NCBI GenBank assembly: GCA_937998865.1
Contig: CALLBR010000029.1
Coordinates: 1 to 64,000 of the forward strand
Origin: an uncultured bacterium
GTDB lineage: Bacteria; Nitrospirota; Thermodesulfovibrionia; Thermodesulfovibrionales; Thermodesulfovibrionaceae
Length of the DNA stretch: 64,000 nucleotides
Direction: 5' to 3'
Positions 34,428-44,733 of the stretch are shown here, in pieces (position 1 is the stretch's first letter; each line of letters starts with the position of its first letter). Below the pieces are notes generated by a model. The model ran no database searches and was not told the DNA's origin. It saw only the letters and a program-made list of their open reading frames with translations. The position numbers and the translations under genes were made by a program.

Positions 34428-35847
34428 GATAAATAACAAAGTTATAGCTATAGTGGGAGTAGGGAAGAGTGGAATGGCTCTTGCAAAACTACTGTCGCTT
34501 TTGGGAGCTAAATTAATTTTAAATGATAAAAAGCCAAAAGAAGAAATAGAGGGACAGATAAAATTTATTTCTCAAAATGTATACAAAATTTATTGTGGAG
34601 ATCATCCTCCAGAAGCCTTTGAAGACGCCCAAATTGTAGTAGTAAGCCCTGGAATTCCACTTAGCACACCATCCATTGTTTCTGCAATTTACAAGGGGAT
34701 TCCTGTCATTGGTGAAATTGAGATGAGCTGGGAAATTTTAAAGATAATTAAACCAGAAATAAAAATAATCGGTATAACAGGATCAAATGGAAAATCTACT
34801 ACTTCTACACTTGTTTATGAAATTTTAAAAAAGGATGGCAAAATGGTTGCTCTAGCAGGAAATATAGGATTTCCCTTTGCAGAAGTAGTTTATGAGATCT
34901 ACAATAATGGCGTTCAAATTGACTATATAGTATTAGAACTCTCCAGTTTTCAGCTTGAAGGAATAAAAAATTTGAAAGTTCATTCAGCTTCTATTCTTAA
35001 CATAACTCCTGATCACATGGATAGATACTCCAGTATAAAAGAATACACAGAGGCGAAATCAAAAATATTTCAGAATCAAGACGGCGAAGATTATCTTGTT
35101 CTTAATATGGATGACAAAAATACTTTTTCAGCAATAGAAGGTTTGCGAAATGTTTATCTAAAAAGAGGTAAATTACCTCATATTTTCTATTTTAGTCGTA
35201 GACAAAAAGTTTATGGTGCTTTCCTGGAAGAAAATTTTGTGAAATTTAATCCAAGGGAGGAGATTCCGCAAGAAATAGTAAAGGAAATGGAAAATACCCT
35301 ATTGCCAATTGATTCTTTTAAAATAAAAGGTGTTCATAACATTGAAAACATAATGGCTGCAAGTCTTCTTGCCTTTTCAGTGGGATGTAAGGGAGAAACC
35401 ATAAAAGATGTAGTAAAGGAGTTTCCTGGTCTACCACATAGAATGGAATTTGTAAGAAAGCTAAAGGGAGTAGTTTATATAAACGATTCAAAAGGAACAA
35501 ATGTAGATGCTGTAGCAAAATCTTTAGAGAGTTTTTCAGGCAATGTAATATTAATTGCAGGTGGTAGGGACAAAGACGGTGATTTTACAGCATTGAGAGA
35601 CCTTGTGAAAAGTAAAGTAAAGGCTTTAATTTTAATAGGAGAGGCGAGTCAAAAAATAGCAAATGCTCTTGGTGACCTTGTATCCCATTATTTTGAAAAA
35701 GACATGAAATCTGCTGTTGTCAGGGCTAAGCAATTAGCTGAAGAAGGAGATACTGTTTTACTGTCTCCTGGTTGTGCAAGTTTTGATATGTTTAAAAATT
35801 TTGAACATCGTGGAGAAGTATTTAAGGAGATAGTAAATTCCTTATGA
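34399..35847 (+). CDS. murD: UDP-MurNAc-L-alanine:D-glutamate ligase
   Basis: Adds D-Glu to UDP-MurNAc-L-Ala, 482 residues. N-terminal Rossmann domain VIAIVGVGKSGMALAKLL, ATP loop GITGSNGKSTTSTL, NITPDHMDRYSS, and C-terminal YINDSKGTNVDAV and LLSPGCASFDMFKNFEHRG. The start lies inside the end of the carboxypeptidase gene, with GAGGG 7 bases upstream. This coupling ties the two genes together. It overlaps ftsW by 4 bases. Confidence 0.97.
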   Translation: MQGLIKDLSEINNKVIAIVGVGKSGMALAKLLSLLGAKLILNDKKPKEEIEGQIKFISQNVYKIYCGDHPPEAFEDAQIVVVSPGIPLSTPSIVSAIYKGIPVIGEIEMSWEILKIIKPEIKIIGITGSNGKSTTSTLVYEILKKDGKMVALAGNIGFPFAEVVYEIYNNGVQIDYIVLELSSFQLEGIKNLKVHSASILNITPDHMDRYSSIKEYTEAKSKIFQNQDGEDYLVLNMDDKNTFSAIEGLRNVYLKRGKLPHIFYFSRRQKVYGAFLEENFVKFNPREEIPQEIVKEMENTLLPIDSFKIKGVHNIENIMAASLLAFSVGCKGETIKDVVKEFPGLPHRMEFVRKLKGVVYINDSKGTNVDAVAKSLESFSGNVILIAGGRDKDGDFTALRDLVKSKVKALILIGEASQKIANALGDLVSHYFEKDMKSAVVRAKQLAEEGDTVLLSPGCASFDMFKNFEHRGEVFKEIVNSL

Positions 35848-37022
35848 CAAGAGAATCCATAGATAAATTTCTTTTAATTACCGTAATCTTTCTCGTAATT
35901 ATTGGACTTATCTCTGTCTATAGTGCTACTTCAGTTTTACCATCTGTAAAGGCAAAATATGCCGAAAAAGGGGGGTTAATTTATTTACAAAAGCAGCTTT
36001 TTACTCTTGCCATAGGTTTTTTTGTAATGATGATTTTTCTTTTTATATCCAAAGAAAGATTGAAAAGTTTAGTTTTCCCTCTTCTAATTATTTCTTTTAT
36101 CATGCTTGTTTTAGTGTTTTCACCCTTGGGTGTGAGTGCTGGCGGTGCCAGAAGATGGATAAAACTATGGCCTAGTGTTTTTCAGCCTTCTGAACTAGTC
36201 AAACTGGCTATGGTTTTTTTCCTTGCATGGTTTTTAGCTAAACCTGACTACAATAAAGATAAATTAATTCACTTTCTGATACCCATCGGTATTATGGCAA
36301 CTTTTCAATTAATTTTTCTCAAACAGCCTGATTTTGGAGCAGCTATGACCTTAGGTATTATTACTTTTACTATGCTTTTTGTTGGAGGAATCAGTTTAAG
36401 ATATCTTGGCATATCTTGTTTGCTGGCAATACCTTTAATATTTTATCTTGCTCGAGAACCTTATCGGTGGAGAAGAATCACATCCTTTCTTGATCCCTGG
36501 GCAGACCCTCAAGGAAGTGGCTTTCAACTTGTCCAATCCTTAATAGCACTTGGAAGCGGTGGTCTTACAGGTCAGGGACTTGGTGAAGGAAAACAAAAAC
36601 TTGCTTATCTACCGGAAATTCATACAGACTTTATTTTAGCTCATATAGGAGAAGAAATGGGTTTCATAGGAGCAACGTTAGTTATTGTTCTTTTTTTGGT
36701 AGTAATGTTAAGAGGCTATAGAATTGCAATGAAACAGAGTAAACCTTTCTTTTATCTTTTAGCTTTAGGCATTACTATTATGATTTCTGTGCAAGCATTA
36801 ATAAATTTCGCAGTTGTTACTGGTCTTGCTCCTACAAAAGGATTACCTTTACCTTTCATAAGTTATGGTGGTTCTTCTATGTTAGTAAGCCTCATGGCAG
36901 TTGGTATTCTGTTGAATCTATCAAAAAATAATTCTAAACCTTTAGAGAGAAATTTATCTCAGAGTGCTGCGAATTTAAATATAAGATATAAATATTACTA
37001 TAGAGGGAGAAAATTTTCATGA
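35844..37022 (+). CDS. ftsW: Septal peptidoglycan glycosyltransferase FtsW
   Basis: SEDS-family polymerase of 392 residues with about ten transmembrane helices, forming glycan strands at the septum with FtsI. Conserved features include IYLQKQLF, GARRWIKLWPSVFQPSELVK, REPYRWRRITSFLDPW, GLGEGKQKLAYLPEIHTDFI (catalytic Asp region) and GLAPTKGLPLPFISYGGSSM. ATGA overlaps occur on both sides with murD and murG. Confidence 0.96.
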   Translation: MTRESIDKFLLITVIFLVIIGLISVYSATSVLPSVKAKYAEKGGLIYLQKQLFTLAIGFFVMMIFLFISKERLKSLVFPLLIISFIMLVLVFSPLGVSAGGARRWIKLWPSVFQPSELVKLAMVFFLAWFLAKPDYNKDKLIHFLIPIGIMATFQLIFLKQPDFGAAMTLGIITFTMLFVGGISLRYLGISCLLAIPLIFYLAREPYRWRRITSFLDPWADPQGSGFQLVQSLIALGSGGLTGQGLGEGKQKLAYLPEIHTDFILAHIGEEMGFIGATLVIVLFLVVMLRGYRIAMKQSKPFFYLLALGITIMISVQALINFAVVTGLAPTKGLPLPFISYGGSSMLVSLMAVGILLNLSKNNSKPLERNLSQSAANLNIRYKYYYRGRKFS

Positions 37023-38119
37023 GGGTAATAATAGCTGGTGGCGGAACAGGTGGTCATTTGTTTCCTGGAGTTGCCTTAGCTTCATATATAAGGAATAATT
37101 ATCAAAAGGCAGAGATTCTTTTTATTGGAACTGAAAAAGGTTTAGAGGCAAAAGTTATCCCAAAACTGGGCTATGAATTAAAACTTATTTCCATGAGAGG
37201 TTTTGTTGGGAAATCAGTAAATGAAAAGATAAGGGCTTTGTTTGGACTTATTAAATCTCTGGCAGAATGTAAAGAAATCATTAAAAGTTTCTCACCTCAT
37301 ATTGTCTATGGAGTAGGTGGATATGCATCTTTGCCAATGGTTTTTACTGCTTATTTAAAAAAAATTCCTACTGTTATTCTTGAACAAAATGCAGTTCCTG
37401 GCCTTGCCAATAAAATTCTTGGTAAATTTGTAGATGCCATCGCCATAACCTATGCAGAGACCATGGATTATTTCCCAAAAGAAAAGGTCTATTTAACCGG
37501 AACTCCCATAAGAAATGAAATTTTATCTGGCAATATACAAAAGGCTTTTGAAATCTTCAAACTTTCTGAGGATAGATATACCTTGCTAATTTTTGGGGGC
37601 AGTCTCGGAGCAAGAAAGATAAACAAGGCAGTCACTGAAAGTTTATCCTATCTAATACCCTTAAGAAATAAAATACAGATAATTCACCAGACTGGAGAAG
37701 CAGATTATGAGTGGGTTTTAAAGGAATATAAAAATCTATCTTTTCAAGCTACTGTCTTACCTTTTATATATGACATGGCAGAAGCTTATGCAATAGCTGA
37801 TTTGATAATTTGTCGGGCAGGTGCATCCACAGTGGCAGAGATTACAGCATTAGGAAAAGCTTCAATTTTAATTCCTTATCCATATGCTGCTTATAATCAT
37901 CAAGAGGTTAATGCAAGAAGGCTTTTAAGTGGTGGAGCCTGTGAGATGATTCTTGACAGAGACCTTAATGGTGAAATTATTGCCAGAAAAATAAAAAAGA
38001 TTTTGACAAATCAGCATCTTCGAAAAGAAATGGAGATGGCTTCTTTAGCTTTCGGGAAGAGAAATGCTTCAGAAAAAATTGTCCAAATTGGAGAATCTTT
38101 ATTAAGGAGGAGATCTTAA
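37019..38119 (+). CDS. murG: Lipid II synthase MurG
   Basis: Adds GlcNAc from UDP-GlcNAc to lipid I on the inner face of the membrane, 366 residues, GT28 family. The N-terminal GGGTGGHLFPGVALA loop, YGVGGYASLPMVF, EQNAVPGLANK, GGSLGARKIN, and the acceptor/donor region CRAGASTVAEI with PYPYAAYNHQEVNA are all present. It overlaps ftsW (ATGA) and murC (TAATG). Confidence 0.97.
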   Translation: MRVIIAGGGTGGHLFPGVALASYIRNNYQKAEILFIGTEKGLEAKVIPKLGYELKLISMRGFVGKSVNEKIRALFGLIKSLAECKEIIKSFSPHIVYGVGGYASLPMVFTAYLKKIPTVILEQNAVPGLANKILGKFVDAIAITYAETMDYFPKEKVYLTGTPIRNEILSGNIQKAFEIFKLSEDRYTLLIFGGSLGARKINKAVTESLSYLIPLRNKIQIIHQTGEADYEWVLKEYKNLSFQATVLPFIYDMAEAYAIADLIICRAGASTVAEITALGKASILIPYPYAAYNHQEVNARRLLSGGACEMILDRDLNGEIIARKIKKILTNQHLRKEMEMASLAFGKRNASEKIVQIGESLLRRRS

Positions 38120-39489
38120 TGTATCAGTTTAAGAAAATCCACTTCGTTGGAATTGGTGGAATAGGAATGAGCGGTATTGCTGAAGTTTTAAAAAATATGG
38201 GATATACAGTTTCAGGCTCTGATATAAAGGAGTCTGATACAGTAAGAAGATTGAGGAATCTGGGGATAGAGGTTTTTATTGGACATAGTGCTGAAAACTT
38301 AGATGAATCGGATGTGGTAGTTTTCTCATCTGCTGTGAAACCAGATAATCCAGAGCTATTGAAAGCAAAGTCTATGGGAATTCCTGTAATTCCAAGAGCT
38401 GAAATGCTTGCAGAGCTATGCAGATTAAAATACTCTGTCTTAGTGGCAGGAGCTCATGGGAAAACAACAACAACCTCCTTAATAGCTACTCTGTTAACAG
38501 ATAGTGGATTTGATCCAACAGTTGTCGTAGGTGGTAAGCTTAAGTCTCTTGGAACTAATGCTAAACTTGGTCAAGGTGAATTTCTTGTAGCAGAAGCTGA
38601 TGAAAGTGATGGAAGTTTTCTTAAGTTAACTCCTACAATAGCTGTTATAACTAATATTGATAGGGAGCATCTTGATTATTTTAAAAATCTGAGACGTATA
38701 AAAAGAGCATTTCTTGAATTTGCAAATAAAGTTCCCTTCTATGGTGTCTCAGTTCTGTGTAAAGAGTGTAGACACATAAAAGATTTAATCCCTCACCTGA
38801 ATAGAAGATATACAACATATGGATTTAGTGAAGATGCTGATTTTTTTGCAAAAAATATTACCTATAAGGCACCTTATGTGAATTTTGAGGCTTACTATCG
38901 GAATAAGGACCTCGGAAAGTTTAGAATCACAGTGCCAGGAAAACACAACGTTTTAAATGCCTTGGCAACAATTGCAGTATCTCAAGAACTCTCAATCCCT
39001 TTAGATAAGGTAAAAGATTCTCTTCAGAATTTTAAAGGCATTGGTAGAAGATTCGAGTTTAAAGGAGAGAAAAGAGGAATAAGATTTTATGATGATTACG
39101 GCCATCATCCTACAGAAATAAAAGCTGTAATAAAAACTGCTTTATGGTTTAAGCCAGAAAGGTTATGTGTTATTTTTCAACCACATAGATACACAAGAAC
39201 AAGAGATCATATGGATGAATTTGTTCAAGTTTTTAGAAGTACATTAAGAAAAAAGGACATACTCTTCTTAATGGATATTTATCCTGCTAGTGAATCTCCT
39301 ATTGATGGAGTAAGCAGTGAGGTTTTATATAGAAAAATGAGAGACTCAGGTATCAATGTAAAATACAATCCTGACAATGAAAGCATGAAAGTGGACATTC
39401 TGAGAAATTTAAAAAAAGGAGACATGGTTTTCACAATTGGTGCTGGAAATGTTTATAAGATTGGAGAAGGTTTATTAGAAAAACTATGA
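38119..39489 (+). CDS. murC: UDP-MurNAc:L-alanine ligase
   Basis: First amino acid ligase of the peptidoglycan stem, 456 residues. HFVGIGGIGMSGIAEVL is the UDP-binding loop, and AGAHGKTTTTSLIATLL is the ATP loop. EADESDGSFL, NIDREHLDYF and DDYGHHPTEIKA are characteristic of MurC. Overlap of 4 bases with murB. Confidence 0.97.
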   Translation: MYQFKKIHFVGIGGIGMSGIAEVLKNMGYTVSGSDIKESDTVRRLRNLGIEVFIGHSAENLDESDVVVFSSAVKPDNPELLKAKSMGIPVIPRAEMLAELCRLKYSVLVAGAHGKTTTTSLIATLLTDSGFDPTVVVGGKLKSLGTNAKLGQGEFLVAEADESDGSFLKLTPTIAVITNIDREHLDYFKNLRRIKRAFLEFANKVPFYGVSVLCKECRHIKDLIPHLNRRYTTYGFSEDADFFAKNITYKAPYVNFEAYYRNKDLGKFRITVPGKHNVLNALATIAVSQELSIPLDKVKDSLQNFKGIGRRFEFKGEKRGIRFYDDYGHHPTEIKAVIKTALWFKPERLCVIFQPHRYTRTRDHMDEFVQVFRSTLRKKDILFLMDIYPASESPIDGVSSEVLYRKMRDSGINVKYNPDNESMKVDILRNLKKGDMVFTIGAGNVYKIGEGLLEKL

Positions 39490-40373
39490 AGAAAATAGAT
39501 AAATTTTTAAAAGAAAGAGGGTTTTTTTACAAAAAAAATGAACCCCTTGCTCCTTATACTACCCTTGGAATAGGCGGTGTTGCAGAATACATTGTTTTCC
39601 CAAAGGAGGAAAATCTTATTTATTTGATGGAAATCTTAAAGAGTGAGAGTATTCCTTTTTATGTAATTGGAGGTGGAAGCAATATCCTTGTAAGTGATAA
39701 AGGTTTTCATGGAGTGATCATTAATACGAAAAGAATTGATTTTATGGAACTTAAGGGCTTTCACCTTACAGTAGGTTCTGGTGTCAAGCTTGGCAAAATA
39801 ATTGCCTTTCTATTTAAAAAAAACCTTTCAGGGATGGAAGGCTTAGTAGGGATTCCTGGAACTATTGGTGGTGCTGTTTTTGGTAATGCTGGTTCTTTTG
39901 GTTATGAGACAAAAGATTGCATTGAAGAAATAGAGATTATTGACGAAGACTTGAAAGAGAAGGTTTTGAAAAAGTCTGTAATTTCTTTTACTTATAGAAA
40001 TTCTGGGCTTCCCCAAAACACTGTAATAAAAAGAGTAACATTGGCTCTTAAAGAGACAAAAGAGGATATTTTTCTTAAGATGATAGATTATCTTAATAAA
40101 AAAAGACAAACTCAGCCACTTAAGGAACGCTCTGCAGGATGTGTATTTAAAAATCCTGAAGGCATCTCAGCAGGAGCTTTAATAGAAAGGGCAGGATTGA
40201 AAGGGTTTAGAGTAGGTGATATTGTGGTAAGCCATGTTCATGCCAATTATTTTATAAATTTGGGACGAGGTAGCTGTAAGGATTTTCTCCAATTGATGGA
40301 CATCGTAAGAGAAAGGATATTTAAAGTATTTTCCGTAGAATTGGAACCAGAGATTAAAATTTTGGAGGTTTAA
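39486..40373 (+). CDS. murB: UDP-N-acetylenolpyruvoylglucosamine reductase
   Basis: FAD- and NADPH-dependent reductase that makes UDP-MurNAc, 295 residues. [18 protein letters not shown] opens the FAD domain. [33 protein letters not shown], and [11 protein letters not shown] with the catalytic serine region follow, and [13 protein letters not shown] is in the substrate domain. It resembles the shorter type II enzymes. murA is not in the window. It is one base upstream of ddl. Confidence 0.96.
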   Translation: MKKIDKFLKERGFFYKKNEPLAPYTTLGIGGVAEYIVFPKEENLIYLMEILKSESIPFYVIGGGSNILVSDKGFHGVIINTKRIDFMELKGFHLTVGSGVKLGKIIAFLFKKNLSGMEGLVGIPGTIGGAVFGNAGSFGYETKDCIEEIEIIDEDLKEKVLKKSVISFTYRNSGLPQNTVIKRVTLALKETKEDIFLKMIDYLNKKRQTQPLKERSAGCVFKNPEGISAGALIERAGLKGFRVGDIVVSHVHANYFINLGRGSCKDFLQLMDIVRERIFKVFSVELEPEIKILEV

Positions 40374-40374
40374 G

Positions 40375-41286
40375 ATGAAAGTAGGAGTAATTGCTGGAGG
40401 ATTGTCCTCTGAAAGGGAGGTTTCCCTCAGAAGTGGACAAGCAGTTTTTAAAGCTTTAGAGGAACTTGGTTACCAGGTGGTATTTATAGATGCTGATAAA
40501 AATGTTTGTGAAAAGATAAGAAATGAAAGAATTGACATAGCTTTTTTAGCCCTTCATGGTGGTTGGGGAGAAAATGGTGGAATTCAGGGAATGCTTGAGG
40601 TAATGGGAATTCCTTATACAGGATCTGGAGTCTTAGCTTCAGCATTAGCAATGGATAAGGAAGCTACTAAAAAAGTTTTTTTATATCATGAAATACCCTT
40701 TCCACCTTTTAAAACCATAGAGTCATTTTATGAGTTTGATTTTTATGAATTAATCCCCTTTGAGTATCCTCTTGTGGTAAAGCCTGCTCAAGAGGGTTCT
40801 TCTGTAGGAGTGAGTATAGTAAGAGAAGAAAGGGAACTTAAAGATGCTCTTTATGAAGCTTTTAAATTTGGCAAGAAAGTTATCATAGAAAAATTCATAG
40901 AGGGCAGAGAGATTCATATTGGAGTGCTTGCAGACAAGGCTTTAGGAGGAGTGGAGGTTAGACCTAAAAGGGGATTCTATGACTACGAGGCTAAATATAC
41001 TAAAGGACTTACTGAATATATTTTACCGCCTGAAATTGAAGAACCTATCTATAAAAAACTTAAGAGTTTAGCTCTAAAAGCTCATAAAGCCTTGGGTTGT
41101 GACGGAGCCACAAGAATTGATATGATTCTTTCTAAGGATGGGAATCCCTATGTTCTTGAGGTAAACACCCTTCCCGGAATGACGGAGACCTCTCTTTTAC
41201 CAAAAATAGCCTCCTTAGCAGGTTATGACTTTAAAGGGCTTGTAAAGGAAATATTGGAGCTTGCATTGAGAAAAAATGGGAAATAA
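40375..41286 (+). CDS. ddl: D-alanine--D-alanine ligase
   Basis: ATP-grasp enzyme of 303 residues that makes the D-Ala-D-Ala dipeptide used by MurF. It has [14 protein letters not shown] at the N-terminus, [15 protein letters not shown], the ATP loop [14 protein letters not shown], and the metal-binding end [20 protein letters not shown]. The position between murB and ftsQ is the classic ddlB site. Its 3' end overlaps ftsQ by 11 bases. Confidence 0.97.
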   Translation: MKVGVIAGGLSSEREVSLRSGQAVFKALEELGYQVVFIDADKNVCEKIRNERIDIAFLALHGGWGENGGIQGMLEVMGIPYTGSGVLASALAMDKEATKKVFLYHEIPFPPFKTIESFYEFDFYELIPFEYPLVVKPAQEGSSVGVSIVREERELKDALYEAFKFGKKVIIEKFIEGREIHIGVLADKALGGVEVRPKRGFYDYEAKYTKGLTEYILPPEIEEPIYKKLKSLALKAHKALGCDGATRIDMILSKDGNPYVLEVNTLPGMTETSLLPKIASLAGYDFKGLVKEILELALRKNGK

Positions 41287-41977
41287 AAGATTAATATTAC
41301 TTGGGGTAGGATTTATAAGTTTAGTGTCATTTATTTTAATCTTTTCTTTCAAAATCCTTGTGATAAGGCAGATAGTAATCGCAGGTAATAAAAATCTTAC
41401 GGAGCCACAAATAAGAAGTGCTTTAGGTATAAAAGAAGGTTCATCTATTTTCTATCCCTCCTCAAGAATAATATATGAAAGACTAAAAAAGATTCCATGG
41501 ATAAAAGATGCCATTATTAGAAAGGATTTAAATGGAACTTTAACAATTCATGTAAAAGAATCCTATGCTGTTGCGATTTTAATATTTAATGATAAGGCCT
41601 ATTTGATTGATTATGAGGCATTGTTACTGGAAGAGATTCCTTTTAACCTGAGCGAGAATAAAATTTTTTTACCACTCATTAAGGATATTGATCCTTTTAA
41701 TAATAAGGAAGCACTGCATGCAGCAATTTCACTGATTAATTTTTTAAATTCCAGGAAGCTTTTAAGTCCAGAAAGTTCAATAATAATTACAGGAAACCAC
41801 CCTGATAATTTAATTATGTACGTGAATAATTTAAAGATAATTGTGGGAGAGGGTGATTTTGAAAATAAATTTGCCAAATATGCTACAGTAAAGGAAGAAA
41901 TTCAGAAAAGAGGTTTAAATGTGGAATATGTGGATTTAAGATTTCCTGACAAAGTAATCGTAAAACCTTTAGAGTGA
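41276..41977 (+). CDS. ftsQ: Cell division protein FtsQ
   Basis: Bitopic division protein of 233 residues. It has a short cytoplasmic start, one transmembrane helix (about 6-26), then a POTRA domain ([20 protein letters not shown], with [19 protein letters not shown]) and the FtsQ beta domain ending [17 protein letters not shown]. It links FtsL to the divisome. Sequence is divergent, but the domain order and place upstream of ftsA make the call secure. Confidence 0.92.
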   Translation: MGNKRLILLGVGFISLVSFILIFSFKILVIRQIVIAGNKNLTEPQIRSALGIKEGSSIFYPSSRIIYERLKKIPWIKDAIIRKDLNGTLTIHVKESYAVAILIFNDKAYLIDYEALLLEEIPFNLSENKIFLPLIKDIDPFNNKEALHAAISLINFLNSRKLLSPESSIIITGNHPDNLIMYVNNLKIIVGEGDFENKFAKYATVKEEIQKRGLNVEYVDLRFPDKVIVKPLE

Positions 41978-41986
41978 AAGGTAAAA

Positions 41987-43300
41987 ATGGAAGATTTAGT
42001 AAGCATAATTGACATTGGGACATCTAAAATATCACTTTTAATTGGCAAATTAAATGGGCAAAGGATAGATATAATTTTCATCAATAGCTATCCAAATTCA
42101 GGAATAAAAAAAGGTAAAGTTGTAGATATGGAGGCATTAACAAACTCATTAAGGAGATCTATAGAGGATTGTGAGGAGAAATTAAAGATAAAATTAAAAA
42201 AAGCCACTATCTGTTATTCTGGAGTAGATGTAAAAGGAATAGTAAGCAGTGGTACTGTAAGAGTGAGGAAAAAGATTATAACTGAAGAGGATGTGAATTT
42301 TGTAATTGATTCAGCCTCTGCCATGGTTTTACCTCCAGATAGAGAAATTTTGCATGTTTTACCAGTAGAATTCATAGTTGATGAGAACAATGGTATTAGA
42401 GATCCTGTTGGTATGAAAGGACTTAGGCTTGAAGCAAAGGTTTATATCGTTACTGCTGCTTCAAATCAAATTCAAAACATTTTAACCTGTTGTAACAAGG
42501 CAGGATTTGAAGCAGAAGAGGTAATTATTCAGGCTATAGCTTCATCAGAGGGTGTCTTAGGACAACATGATAAGGATTTTGGATGTTTAGTCTTAGATAT
42601 TGGAGCAGGAACAACAGACATGACTGTGTTTTTCGATGGTTACATTAGACATGTGGCTAATACAGCAATTGCTGGTAACCACATCACCAATGATCTTGCA
42701 ATAGGTCTTAAAATTACTCATTACGAAGCAGAGAGAATAAAGAAAGAGTATGGGAATGCTTTGCCTAATATTAACCTTATAAGCTATGGAAACAAATTAA
42801 ATGAAAACTATTCAATAATGCAAGACTTAAAAAACAACATTTCTGAGATAGAGATTATAGGAATTGATCGGAATCCTGTTAAAATTCCATCTACTGTTAT
42901 AAATGAAATAATCAATGCCCGCTGTGAGGAAGTGGTGGATATGATTAAAAAGGAGATTAGTTTATTGCCAGAAGAGGTAAGTATTTCTTCCGTCATAATG
43001 ACAGGAGGGACATCTCTTTTGAGGGGTTTGGCACCTTTTGTTGAAAGTCTCATATCTCTTCCTGTGAGAATTGGAAGACCTGATGTAGGATTGATATCCC
43101 TACTTTTTGAATTGGGATTGGATGATAGCTGGGTATATGAAGATGAAAATTTAGCCAAATTTCTCACACCTGAATACTCTTCCCTTATTGGTGCTTTTAT
43201 CTTTAGAGTAAGAGAGAAAATATATGGGGAGTCATATTCAGAAATGGATAGATTTTATGAAAGATTAAAAAAATTCATCAAAAGTTTGATAAAAATTTAA
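41987..43300 (+). CDS. ftsA: Cell division protein FtsA
   Basis: Actin-like protein of 437 residues that tethers FtsZ to the membrane and recruits later proteins. The ATP-binding segments are SIIDIGTSKISLLIG, LDIGAGTTDMTVF and IMTGGTSLLRG. The last residues (RFYERLKKFIKSLIKI) form a basic amphipathic helix, the membrane-targeting sequence. It lies 9 bases after ftsQ and 11 before ftsZ. Confidence 0.96.
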   Translation: MEDLVSIIDIGTSKISLLIGKLNGQRIDIIFINSYPNSGIKKGKVVDMEALTNSLRRSIEDCEEKLKIKLKKATICYSGVDVKGIVSSGTVRVRKKIITEEDVNFVIDSASAMVLPPDREILHVLPVEFIVDENNGIRDPVGMKGLRLEAKVYIVTAASNQIQNILTCCNKAGFEAEEVIIQAIASSEGVLGQHDKDFGCLVLDIGAGTTDMTVFFDGYIRHVANTAIAGNHITNDLAIGLKITHYEAERIKKEYGNALPNINLISYGNKLNENYSIMQDLKNNISEIEIIGIDRNPVKIPSTVINEIINARCEEVVDMIKKEISLLPEEVSISSVIMTGGTSLLRGLAPFVESLISLPVRIGRPDVGLISLLFELGLDDSWVYEDENLAKFLTPEYSSLIGAFIFRVREKIYGESYSEMDRFYERLKKFIKSLIKI

Positions 43301-43311
43301 GGAGGTATACC

Positions 43312-44733
43312 ATGTTTGAAATTGAAGAACAAGAGAGACCAATTGCTAAAATAAAAGTGATAGGAGTTGGCGGAGCTGGTACAAATGCTGTAAATACTAT
43401 GATATCAGCTGGGGTTTATGGTGTTGAATTTATTGCTGTAAATACTGATATCCAGCATTTGGATATCTCTCTTGCTCCTATAAAAGTTCAGATTGGAAAA
43501 AGTTTAACAAGAGGGCTAGGGGCAGGTTCTGATCCTGAATTGGGAAAACAAGCAGCCTTAGAAGATAGAGATACTTTAATGTCATGTATTGAAGGTTCTG
43601 ATCTTGTTTTTATTACAGCTGGAATGGGTGGTGGAACAGGAACAGGTGCTTCCCCTGTAATCGCTTCTTTAGCAAAAGACTTAGGAATTCTCACTGTTGC
43701 TGTTGTTACAAAACCTTTCTATTTTGAGGGGAAGAAGAGACTTCATAATGCTGTTGTGGGGATTAAGGAACTTAAAAAATATGTGGATACAATAATAACA
43801 ATCCCAAATGATAGAATTCATCTAATAGTTGAAAAAGGTACTCCCTTAGTTAAATCCTTTGCTATTGCAAATGATATTTTAAGACAAGCAGTTCAAGGAA
43901 TTTCCGATTTAATCCTAAGTCCTGGATTTATCAATAGAGATTTTGCTGATGTTAAGACAATTATTGAAAAATCTGGTAAAGCTGTTATAGGTCTTGGGAC
44001 TTGCTTAAGGGAAGAGGGGGCAAAACAGGCAGCTTTGAAGGCAATTAAGAATCCTCTACTTGAAGAAACCTCTATTGAAGGTGCAAAAAGAATTCTTATT
44101 AACATCACAGGAGGATTTGATTTAACTTTAGATGAAGTGCAAGAAATTGCTTCAACAGTGCATGATATTGCTCATGAAGAGGCAAACATTATATTTGGAA
44201 CTGTAATTAAACCAGAATTGGAAAACGAAATTTTTGTAACAGTAATAGCCACTGGTTTTGAGGATAAACCAGAAGAAATGGAAATTTCACAGGCTGAGAA
44301 GTGGATGCCCAAAAATTCTGGGATATCCCTTAAAGAAACAAAAAGAATTATATCTAAAAACATGAATGCCCTATCATCTTTAAAGGGAAATTCTCTTAAT
44401 GCTTATTTATTCTCAGATCATGTGGATTTCGAAAAAACAGATACGAAAAAAGAGAAAGAAATAGATTTAGACAATAACTTCACCGTAAATAACAAAATAG
44501 CAAGCTCTTCTGAATTAGAGGAACAAAAATTATTTCCAACAAAGAGAGAAGAAACCACAGATTCATTAGAGGTTAACTTAACCAGTGAAAATAAGATAGA
44601 ACAAAAAGCCAAAGAAAAGATAGAAATAATAAAAGAGCCTTCCTTAGAAATTCCCGAAAGTATTGAGGATGAAACAGATATTCCTGCTTACCTAAGAAAA
44701 AAAAGTAAAAATTTTAATGAGAAAGATAATTGA
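43312..44733 (+). CDS. ftsZ: Cell division GTPase FtsZ
   Basis: Tubulin-like GTPase of 473 residues that forms the Z-ring. The nucleotide loop is GMGGGTGTGASPVIA, and the T7 loop NRDFADVKTI supplies the catalytic aspartates for the neighbouring subunit. The core ends near residue 325, followed by a long charged linker of about 120 residues and the conserved C-terminal peptide DIPAYLRKKS that binds FtsA. A strong AGGAGG lies 7 bases before ATG, so its translation is not only coupled to ftsA. The 3' end overlaps the radical SAM gene by 17 bases. Confidence 0.97.
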   Translation: MFEIEEQERPIAKIKVIGVGGAGTNAVNTMISAGVYGVEFIAVNTDIQHLDISLAPIKVQIGKSLTRGLGAGSDPELGKQAALEDRDTLMSCIEGSDLVFITAGMGGGTGTGASPVIASLAKDLGILTVAVVTKPFYFEGKKRLHNAVVGIKELKKYVDTIITIPNDRIHLIVEKGTPLVKSFAIANDILRQAVQGISDLILSPGFINRDFADVKTIIEKSGKAVIGLGTCLREEGAKQAALKAIKNPLLEETSIEGAKRILINITGGFDLTLDEVQEIASTVHDIAHEEANIIFGTVIKPELENEIFVTVIATGFEDKPEEMEISQAEKWMPKNSGISLKETKRIISKNMNALSSLKGNSLNAYLFSDHVDFEKTDTKKEKEIDLDNNFTVNNKIASSSELEEQKLFPTKREETTDSLEVNLTSENKIEQKAKEKIEIIKEPSLEIPESIEDETDIPAYLRKKSKNFNEKDN